A DNA stretch of 30,069 nucleotides from IMG/VR virus record IMGVR_UViG_3300020172_006014, positions 1 to 30,069 of that record; one strand, 5' to 3'. The notes beneath the pieces are model-generated. The model did not search any database and was not told the origin of the DNA. It saw only the letters and a list, made by a program, of their open reading frames with translations. Positions 24,720 to 30,069 of the stretch are shown here, one piece after another; the first letter of the stretch is position 1, and each line of letters opens with the position of its first letter. A program made the translations under genes and the position numbers. The DNA comes from a virus.

Positions 24720-25781
24720 TTAAATTTCTAATTCAAGGTAGGTAAATGTCACTGTGATAGTACCAGTGCTTCCGCTGAGATTTGTCACTGCAATAGGAAT
24801 AGTGTTGCTGACCGGACTTTCATCATTGAATCCAATTGTCGCCGGGCTCATCACTACAACATTTGCACCAGTGGTAATTACTTCGGCAATCACACCTGCA
24901 CCTGGTTGAGGATCTGTTGTTTGACTTCGAGTAGCATCTGTTGTTCTTGCTGCAACATTGGTATAGACTCTAACCCAACTGGCTGCTGAGGTAGTAATTT
25001 TGTAGATAGTGTAACCTTTGGCCAACGTCACAGAGTTAGTGGAATATGCGGCATTAGCTATACTTGCAGTGGTAATAGCAACATTGGCACGATTTCCGGC
25101 ACCGCCGCCACCAGTTACAACACCGGTCAACAATGCTCCGTTGCCTAAAATATATGTTCCTGCAACATTTCCAGTTGCAGTAATGTTGCCAGTTGCAGCT
25201 ATGAGTCCAGTTGTGTTGACATTTCCAGCATTGACATTTCCTGTTACATTAGCACCTGCTGATGCAGTTACTAAACCAGTGAACGTACCGGTGTTGCTGG
25301 AAATAGTTGTAGTAACTACATTTGACGAAATTACAGTAGTCAATGCACCATACGGTGCTGTCACAGCATTGCTGGCTGCAACATTATATATTGATAATTG
25401 TGTAGGTGTGATTGTGGCACTTCCCACAGCAATTTGAGTAGCAACATCAAGCAGAGTTGTTGCTGTGGTACCGCTGGTGGTTAAATTTCCGCCTGTGACA
25501 TTTCCTGTGGCTATAACAGCACCACTGGCAATCATACTAGCACCAAGTATATTACCGGTAGCTGCTACATTGCCACCAGTGCTGATTCGCCCTGCAAATG
25601 TCTGTTGTCCAGTTCCAGTTGCATTGATATTACCTGTTATGTTAACAGTGATTCCATCAATTAATTGCGTAACTGTAGTTCCGACGCGATTCCAGGCATT
25701 GGCAGTACTGTTGAATTGATAAGTGATATTTCCAACATTGGCTTGTTGACCGTTGGTTGGACTTGTAGGAAAAAATGCCAT
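24720..25781 (-). CDS. GN-repeat fibre protein (353 residues)
   Basis: Starts MAFFPTSPTNGQQANVGNIT and YQFNSTANAWNRVG, a phage fibre start pattern ('P.SP.NGQ....ITY.....AW.R'). Residues 45-230 hold the same 17-residue GN repeats as the giant fibre (NVAATGNILGASMIASG, AVIATGNVTGGNLTTSG) and one GTYILGNGALLTGV module. A short GGGGAGN hinge separates a C-terminal ~125-residue beta domain without repeats (YTIYKITTSAASWVRVYTN ... GTITVTFTYLELEI), probably a tip. GGGAGG five bases before its ATG is a strong ribosome binding site. Its ATG overlaps the stop of the upstream gene (TAATG), and its own stop lies one base before the protease gene. Likely a short fibre; its partner is unknown. Confidence 0.8.
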   Translation of the reverse strand: MAFFPTSPTNGQQANVGNITYQFNSTANAWNRVGTTVTQLIDGITVNITGNINATGTGQQTFAGRISTGGNVAATGNILGASMIASGAVIATGNVTGGNLTTSGTTATTLLDVATQIAVGSATITPTQLSIYNVAASNAVTAPYGALTTVISSNVVTTTISSNTGTFTGLVTASAGANVTGNVNAGNVNTTGLIAATGNITATGNVAGTYILGNGALLTGVVTGGGGAGNRANVAITTASIANAAYSTNSVTLAKGYTIYKITTSAASWVRVYTNVAARTTDATRSQTTDPQPGAGVIAEVITTGANVVVMSPATIGFNDESPVSNTIPIAVTNLSGSTGTITVTFTYLELEI

Positions 25782-27151
25782 TAATACCTCCCAACAGCAA
25801 TATCAATCACTTGAATGCTGTCATCTTCAATTACTCCAAGACTTTTACCAACTACACAGCCAGGAACCCAAAAGTTAGAGTCAACAACCCGGCCCACGCC
25901 CGGGGTGTCGCTGGTGGTAATCAAATCTCCTTTGGCAATGGGGCCTTGCACCTTGCATGGTACTCGCCCGGTCAATGCCAATGGTACGCCAGAAGTTTTA
26001 GTATTCATTAGATACGCTGGATTAGTAGAAACTACTCCTGCTACTCTAGGATCATGATCACGTCTGGTTGTTGTGACATCTTTGGAACCAAAGAATATCA
26101 GCACAGTACCAGGCTCATAATCATCATCTGCTTCGTAAATTTCAGCCAAGTCAGCATACAATGCTGAAGTTGATGTGGCAAAAACCCTGTTAAAATAATT
26201 TGATGAATTACCAATATTGCCAACACCACTGACATTTTGATTTACAATGTTTCCAACTTGGAATCCATCAGGGGTAAAGGATGCTATTGTAGTACCTGCC
26301 ACATTGGCATTAATGCTTCCGCTGGCAGTTACAATTTTAACTAGACTGGTACCTGAAATAATTTGTGTTGAGTCAACACTGATGCCAGTTAACTGACTGC
26401 CGTTGCCAACAAAATAGGCTGCACCAATATTACCAGTTGCTGATGCAGTGGAGCAAGCAATGGCATTTGCAGTAATTGATCCGTTAGTGTCACGCTGTAC
26501 TACTGTATTGGCTGCTGTTGAAGTAGTAGCTGGAGGTGTACCAATGCCTGTGATATCCACCCATTGATCGCTGTCGCCGTCGTTAACATACTGATAAACA
26601 ATGCCGTTGTTGGTGTTGAACCAAAAATCTCCAGCAGTTGAACCAGTGGGTGCTGTGCTTTGCGCATCAAATTTTACAGTTCCACCGCTGACAAACGGTA
26701 CTCCATTGGCAAAGTAATAGTTGTTGGTTAAAATATTGCCTGTTGTAACATTACCTGGTAATATTGCCCCGGATGTTGTCAGTAACATTACATTGGCTAC
26801 GCCAGCAACATCCATTTGGATATTACCTGAAAGATTGGGCAAGTCAACTTTGGAAGTACCATTCTGAATACGATTAGCTGATGCATTCCCAGCTGGAATG
26901 TTGGTTAATCCTGACCCATCACCAATAAACGTACCGGTGGTGATAAAATTTCCCACTGAAGTAATAGTATTACTTGTGATGTTGTTTGCTGTGATGTTGG
27001 CAGTGGGAAAAGATACAACATTTGAAACCAATAAATTTGTTGACTGGATATTACCAACTACATTTAATGTACCGGTATACATACTAATGTTACTAGTTGG
27101 TCCTAGAGTTACAATCTCTAAATTGCCAGAGACACGCTTAATAGTAGGCAT
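25781..27151 (-). CDS. GN-repeat fibre protein with YADLAE C-terminal domain
   Basis: 456 residues. The N-terminus MPTIKRVSGNLEIVTLGPTS is followed by GN-type stalk sequence and two SNVRID-like modules (NGTSKVDLPNLSGNI and SGTSLVKIVTASGSI). The middle has a 'GDFWFNTNNGIVYQYVNDGD' segment typical of phage fibre and structural proteins. The C-terminal ~150 residues (VGNIGNSSNYFNRVFATSTS, YADLAEIYEADDDYEPGTV, RVAGVVSTNPAYLMN, PLALTGRVP, end IDIAVGRY) are homologous to the end of the 4673-5434 protein at the other edge of the block. The AAGGA of the ribosome binding site lies seven bases before the ATG. It is four bases downstream of the Rossmann-like gene. The shared end may be a trimerising or receptor-binding tip; that is inference. 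Confidence 0.8.
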   Translation of the reverse strand: MPTIKRVSGNLEIVTLGPTSNISMYTGTLNVVGNIQSTNLLVSNVVSFPTANITANNITSNTITSVGNFITTGTFIGDGSGLTNIPAGNASANRIQNGTSKVDLPNLSGNIQMDVAGVANVMLLTTSGAILPGNVTTGNILTNNYYFANGVPFVSGGTVKFDAQSTAPTGSTAGDFWFNTNNGIVYQYVNDGDSDQWVDITGIGTPPATTSTAANTVVQRDTNGSITANAIACSTASATGNIGAAYFVGNGSQLTGISVDSTQIISGTSLVKIVTASGSINANVAGTTIASFTPDGFQVGNIVNQNVSGVGNIGNSSNYFNRVFATSTSALYADLAEIYEADDDYEPGTVLIFFGSKDVTTTRRDHDPRVAGVVSTNPAYLMNTKTSGVPLALTGRVPCKVQGPIAKGDLITTSDTPGVGRVVDSNFWVPGCVVGKSLGVIEDDSIQVIDIAVGRY

Positions 27152-27154
27152 TGA

Positions 27155-27739
27155 TTATTCCTTTTGATTATTTATGCTATCCAAGAACAGCGCAATGTCC
27201 TGATGTTTGAGGTTCTTTATCCCATCTAATTCTGGGTGCCGTTGGGTAGTTGGCCCGCACACCCTGATCCAGGAAATCATGGGGAAATCTGTGGTCACAG
27301 CTCGTATCTGCTTGATCCAATTACCAGTGAATGTAGGAAGATCGCCTATGCGTTTGTAGAATTCTGTGCCTGCGTAAACATTGTTAAACTTACCATCTGA
27401 GTTTGGACCCATGTCGTACCCTATGAGGTATATGGTATCGTGCCCATCTTCGGCTGCGATACTAGCACACACAGGACCAGAACTGTTTCCGTAATACTTT
27501 TTAGAGATTTGATGTGCACCGCGCCCGGGGATACAGCGACGGGTGTAGAATCTTTTTCTAGCACTGTATCCTGATTCTTGAATACGTGTGCTTATGGGCT
27601 GATCAGTTGCTATCAGCACATCTGGCTCATATTCTTTGTACAGGGCATTACACCCATAAATTGGCCCGTGTTCTTGTAATCGTGGTAAATCAAGTCCTTG
27701 CCGGCTGACGCCATTTCCCAAACAAAATGCAGTAGTCAT
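27155..27739 (-). CDS. Rossmann-like protein, MptE/DUF115 or sialyltransferase-like
   Basis: 194 residues. The N-terminus MTTAFCLGNGVSRQGLDLPR, then YGCNALYKEYEPDVLIATD, has the pattern 'LGNG.S....D...L.....GCN.....PD....D'. It is found in DUF115/MptE-like proteins and in bacterial sialyltransferase-like enzymes, where the glycine loop begins a nucleotide-binding Rossmann fold. A second conserved step reads IYLIGYDMGPNSDGKFNNVY, typical of the same families. Neither activity can be assigned from motifs alone. If it is a glycosyl-type enzyme it might modify virion or host sugars. Its ribosome binding site (GGAGG) is buried in the hairpin at 27740-27773 directly before its ATG. Four bases separate it from the next fibre gene. 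Confidence 0.6.
   Translation of the reverse strand: MTTAFCLGNGVSRQGLDLPRLQEHGPIYGCNALYKEYEPDVLIATDQPISTRIQESGYSARKRFYTRRCIPGRGAHQISKKYYGNSSGPVCASIAAEDGHDTIYLIGYDMGPNSDGKFNNVYAGTEFYKRIGDLPTFTGNWIKQIRAVTTDFPMISWIRVCGPTTQRHPELDGIKNLKHQDIALFLDSINNQKE
27169..27176 (-). promoter_or_regulatory. Possible late-type promoter box before the 456-residue fibre gene
   Basis: CATAAATA on the minus strand lies within the last codons of the Rossmann-like gene, 17 bases before the ATG at 27151. It differs from TATAAATA at one base. It would let the fibre genes be transcribed even if the upstream hairpin stops polymerase. The transcript start would fall close to the ribosome binding site, which weakens the call. 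Confidence 0.3.
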
Positions 27740-27773
27740 AAAAAATCCTCCCTGTATGTATTCCAGGGAGGAT
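27740..27773 (-). terminator. Hairpin with T tract that also covers a ribosome binding site
   Basis: On the minus strand ATCCTCCCTG (27773-27764) pairs perfectly with CAGGGAGGAT (27754-27745) around a nine-base loop and is followed by a run of T ending at 27740, directly before the ATG at 27739. This is the form of an intrinsic terminator after the virion gene 27791-28537. The 3' arm contains GGAGG, the only good Shine-Dalgarno for the next gene, so read-through RNA would have that site closed. Confidence 0.75.
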
Positions 27774-27790
27774 GGGGGAGTAAGCTAAAA

Positions 27791-28537
27791 TTAGCTAGTC
27801 CATTTTTCAACTTGACCTGGAATAACTGTAGTATCAGCAGTACCAGACTTGATAACAGTTCCCTCATCAGTGAAGAAGTTGGACACATAACGAACATCAT
27901 TGGTAATGTCAGATTGTGTGTATCCGTTGCCACCAGTCCAGTCAAGTAACCACTTGTTGGTTAATTTGCTGATGTAAGTGATAGTTGAATCGCCCACTGA
28001 GAATCCAATGGCCATAAGACCAGCGGCTGGGGTTGCATCATTGTCTAACACGCAGACACCAACTTCTTGACAAGTGCCTGTGGTGCCTGCACCTGCGACT
28101 GCTGTGACTTGGAAAATTGTTCCAACTACAGCACCAACTGGCGCACCCATGCCCAGCCAGTTAGTGTCGCCTAATGTTGCAATGCGAACACTTACTCCAA
28201 CCACGGCGGTGGCAGGGTCAATAGCGGTATTGGTGGCCACTAAAAACTTGTGTGACCCTTTTTGGCGCAAAATAATACCATCATCTACCCCTGTGACACT
28301 GTTAGTGATGTTAACAATACATTTAACAATAGGATTGGTTGCTGACGTTGCAGTGGTACGCAACCCACCAACTACACCAAGATAGTCAGCATTGCTGAGT
28401 GTGGTAGGATTGACGTTGAATTCTGGATCAGTCAATGATCCAAAGTTAGGAAAGCCAATGTCAATTCCCACTGCTGCGCCTGGCGATCCAACACCTGAAT
28501 TAGTAGAATATTTTTGAATTTTGAGAGGACGTCCCAT
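27791..28537 (-). CDS. MGRPL-type virion structural protein
   Basis: 248 residues starting MGRPLKIQKYSTNSGVGSPG, the 'MGRPL....' start I recall for abundant structural proteins of T4-like marine phages. It is low in charge and rich in Gly, Ala, Val and Thr, with beta-type segments: PIVKCIVNITNSVTGVDDGI, ILRQKGSHKFLVAT, and WLGMGAPVGAVVGTIFQVTA followed by AGTTGTC, a segment common in phage fibre/structural proteins. The end is VIPGQVEKWTS. It is the first gene of the minus-strand block, preceded by a ~90-base structured leader and an exact TATAAATA box, and followed by a hairpin with a T tract, so it may be transcribed alone at high level. AAGGAG precedes the ATG. Position in the virion is unknown. 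Confidence 0.75.
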   Translation of the reverse strand: MGRPLKIQKYSTNSGVGSPGAAVGIDIGFPNFGSLTDPEFNVNPTTLSNADYLGVVGGLRTTATSATNPIVKCIVNITNSVTGVDDGIILRQKGSHKFLVATNTAIDPATAVVGVSVRIATLGDTNWLGMGAPVGAVVGTIFQVTAVAGAGTTGTCQEVGVCVLDNDATPAAGLMAIGFSVGDSTITYISKLTNKWLLDWTGGNGYTQSDITNDVRYVSNFFTDEGTVIKSGTADTTVIPGQVEKWTS

Positions 28538-28624
28538 TTGTTTTCTCCTTAAAGAAGTCCGATGTGGGTTCTAACCACTACGCGGTGGGTTAATACCGCA
28601 TAAGCCGCATTATTGCGGACAATG
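28538..28624 (-). promoter_or_regulatory. Structured 5' leader of the MGRPL virion gene
   Basis: Between the late box and the ATG at 28537 the leader can form CCGCA-TTAT-TGCGG (28605-28618) and weaker alternatives between CCAC (575-578 of this kilobase) and either side. AAGGAG lies shortly before the ATG. Such a leader could stabilise a late mRNA. No known riboswitch is recognised. Confidence 0.4.
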
Positions 28625-28632
28625 TATTTATA
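28625..28632 (-). promoter_or_regulatory. T4-type late promoter (exact TATAAATA)
   Basis: The minus strand has TATAAATA at 28632-28625, an exact match to the T4 late -10 box read by the phage sigma factor gp55. It lies in the divergent intergenic region before the virion gene starting at 28537. Exact match plus a sensible place makes this the best late promoter in the window. Confidence 0.65.
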
Positions 28633-28659
28633 GACATTTTGATATTTTTATAGTACAAT
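28631..28659 (+). promoter_or_regulatory. Sigma70-like promoter for the 28670 gene
   Basis: TAGACA (28631-28636), a 17-base spacer and TACAAT (28654-28659): each hexamer is one base from consensus. The expected start near 28666 is only about four bases before the ATG at 28670, so the mRNA may be leaderless. It overlaps the minus-strand late box by two bases. Confidence 0.55.
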
Positions 28660-28669
28660 AACTATATCT

Positions 28670-29542
28670 ATGATTACTCTTACTCTGACAAATCACACAA
28701 CTGATTATGAGTTGTACTTTGATTTAGTTGATATCCCAATTGCTCATCGCTGGCATCAAGAGGTCAATACATTTGTACAACATAATCAGCCTTGGGACGA
28801 TCCTCAACGATTTTATAATTTTCCAAATACCGTGTGGAATCAAGAATCCACTGCCAAAAAAATACAGCAATTGTGCGAGACTATCAATGCATACAGTCCT
28901 GGATTAATTATTGTACCCAAATCTTCTAGCATTACTCAAGATGAACTCAACTATTTGCATAATATCTTTGAGCGTTATCATGGATTATATGATCAGCAGA
29001 TAACAAACCAGTTTTATTCTAATGCGCCCACTGAAGTTCAACAAGCACTGGGTGATTTAAATATTTGGATACATCGTTACGAAAGCCTTGGTGACATACC
29101 AAGATTTGTAATGACCTGGAGAAACAAGCCCGGAAGACAATCTATCCACGACACAGACTTTCAGCATTTTACATTGGCTGAGGAATGGGGCGATCTTAGA
29201 TTGAACTATTGTGAGATTGGTAAACCGCTATATGACTTATGGCATGATAATGATCGCTACATCTCCGCCCAGGCATTCAAACCGCAGCACTGGTTTGCAT
29301 TTGATTTTACTGTGAGATTTACATCACACGACGCCAACTATTTCAATCAAGTTGAAAATCAAATTTGGACATACTTTGATCAAAACGCAGATATGTTTTC
29401 AACCCTGGGATATAAAAAGCATGATCCAAAACTTGCATTGGGTGCAATCACTGTGGCCAAACTACAGCAGCATCAGCCACGTGATGTTATCATGCGAATG
29501 ATTGATCAACATCAAACAGTTAAAAGTATTTCAATTGTATAG
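28670..29542 (+). CDS. Conserved hypothetical protein, aromatic-rich, 290 residues
   Basis: I do not recognise a function. The protein begins MITLTLTNHTTDYELYFDLV and is rich in Trp, Tyr, His and Asp, with segments RFYNFPNTVWNQES, LHNIFERYHGLYDQQ, LNIWIHRYESLGDIPRFVMT, LRLNYCEIGKPLYDLW and HWFAFDFTVRFTSHDANYF. No membrane segment, signal peptide or repeat is visible. The Asp/His-rich parts could bind a metal, but I see no diagnostic motif. It resembles a protein I faintly recall in marine T4-like phages. It stands alone on the plus strand between two minus-strand virion genes, with its own sigma70-like promoter, no Shine-Dalgarno, and a bidirectional terminator five bases after its stop. An early host-takeover role would fit, as inference only. 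Confidence 0.8.
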   Translation: MITLTLTNHTTDYELYFDLVDIPIAHRWHQEVNTFVQHNQPWDDPQRFYNFPNTVWNQESTAKKIQQLCETINAYSPGLIIVPKSSSITQDELNYLHNIFERYHGLYDQQITNQFYSNAPTEVQQALGDLNIWIHRYESLGDIPRFVMTWRNKPGRQSIHDTDFQHFTLAEEWGDLRLNYCEIGKPLYDLWHDNDRYISAQAFKPQHWFAFDFTVRFTSHDANYFNQVENQIWTYFDQNADMFSTLGYKKHDPKLALGAITVAKLQQHQPRDVIMRMIDQHQTVKSISIV

Positions 29543-29547
29543 CCAAC

Positions 29548-29573
29548 AAAAAAGCCCTTTGCAGGGCTTTTTT
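29548..29573. terminator. Bidirectional intrinsic terminator
   Basis: A6 is followed by the stem AGCCCT (29553-29558), a four-base loop TTGC and AGGGCT (29563-29568), then T6. The A and T tracts also pair, and in either direction the stem is followed by a U run. It serves the convergent ends of the 28670-29542 gene and the gp23 gene. Confidence 0.9.
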
Positions 29574-29592
29574 GATTTGGATTGCTCTCTGA

Positions 29593-30069
29593 TTAGGAGA
29601 ACGACAGGTTCGAAACAGCGATCTCACCCAGATAGTCAGCTGCGTTACCGAAGCTGCTTGCTGTGTTAGTAAGCTCAATGTAACCATAACGAGTCATAAA
29701 TGACACGACTGGTTCGAATGTTGTTGGATCCAGAACAACACCGCTTGACATTAAAGGAATGTATGGGCAGTAGAATGCTGCTGCATCTGCTTCTGAAGAA
29801 CCTTTGTAGCCAACCAGCACAGGTGTAGTGTCAGCAGCATAGCTGTCAACAAACACACGCATTGCGCCGTTCAGTGTACCAACAAACTTGGTGTTGGTAG
29901 GTGCTTCAAATGTACCTTCAGTGGTACGTGCAAAAGCTGAAGTTGTTGCTGACTGCAGAACAGTCAATGCTGCTGAAGAAACAACAGCCCAGTTACCAGC
30001 GCCACGACGTGTACGCTGAGCGATCAAGTTAGCAACACGGTTGATCAGAACTGCCAAAGCGGCGTGTTC
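29593..30069 (-). CDS. 23: Major capsid protein gp23, C-terminal part (5' end outside window)
   Basis: The frame runs off the right edge: before the TTG at 30057 the codons read Glu-His-Ala-Ala, so the gene starts beyond the window. The visible 158 residues carry the hallmark gp23 C-terminus: INRVANLIAQRTRRGAGNW, then VFVDSYAADTTPVLVGYKGS, DAAAFYCPYIPLMSS, VLDPTTFEPVVSFMTRYGYI. T4-like major capsid proteins show the same series (TRRGxGN, VDPY, VGYKG, YCPYVPL, DP.TF.P....TRYG). gp23 forms the hexamers of the capsid shell (HK97 fold). The stop TAA is at 29593-29595, followed by the bidirectional terminator. In T4 gp23 is collinear with gp14 and gp15; here it is on the opposite strand from them. 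Confidence 0.93.
   Translation of the reverse strand, partial: EHAALAVLINRVANLIAQRTRRGAGNWAVVSSAALTVLQSATTSAFARTTEGTFEAPTNTKFVGTLNGAMRVFVDSYAADTTPVLVGYKGSSEADAAAFYCPYIPLMSSGVVLDPTTFEPVVSFMTRYGYIELTNTASSFGNAADYLGEIAVSNLSFS

Noticed and set aside
27783-27796. Inverted repeat AGCTAA/TTAGCT at the end of the virion gene
   Set aside because: It is short, AT-rich, overlaps the stop codon and has no T tract; the nearby GC-rich hairpin explains termination better.

Overview
This window is a piece of a T4-like (Straboviridae/Kyanoviridae-type) myovirus genome, most likely an aquatic phage close to the marine cyanophage/pelagiphage branch. The evidence is the recognisable T4 core proteins: neck protein gp14, tail sheath stabiliser gp15 and the C-terminus of the major capsid protein gp23. 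Between them lies a roughly 24 kb block of virion and tail-fibre genes. DNA is moderately AT-rich by eye, genes are tightly packed (many overlaps of 1-4 bases), and no tRNA, CRISPR, insertion sequence or integrase is visible. A host cannot be read from the window.

Layout. (a) 1-674, minus: the 5' part of a conserved phage hypothetical with a strong sigma70-type promoter. (b) 748-4678, plus: an HNH homing endonuclease, then gp14, gp15 (apparently starting at an ATT codon) and a Nudix hydrolase. (c) 4673-28537, minus: the fibre/virion block. In transcription order it holds a MGRPL-type virion protein, a hairpin with a T tract, a Rossmann-like enzyme, two GN-repeat fibre proteins, a subtilisin-like protease, a beta-helix fibre protein, a small virion protein, a 3,633-residue GN-repeat fibre, a glycine-rich adhesin, four small beta-type proteins (at least two of them true paralogues of the adhesin's C-terminal domain), a small tail-fibre-assembly-like protein, and a last fibre protein. 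(d) 28670-29542, plus: a lone conserved hypothetical facing a bidirectional terminator. (e) 29593-30069, minus: the 3' part of gp23.

How the genes work together. gp14 and gp15 close the head-tail junction and gp23 builds the capsid. The minus-strand block would build a large host-recognition apparatus: anchored fibres made of a short repeated GN-rich motif, tipped by glycine-rich and beta-type adhesin domains, with a protease that could process virion proteins or digest host surface protein. Two divergent control points (about 690-750 and 28620-28670) each pair a sigma70-like promoter on one strand with a T4-late-type box on the other. This suggests that the two flanking hypotheticals are early and the virion genes late.

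The most unusual points are the giant repeat gene, translation signals built into the conserved C-termini of the tandem paralogues, a hairpin that looks like a terminator and also hides a ribosome binding site, the ATT start of gp15, and a vestigial second C-terminal tail after the protease gene. All family calls come from reading motifs and recalled family features; no search was run.
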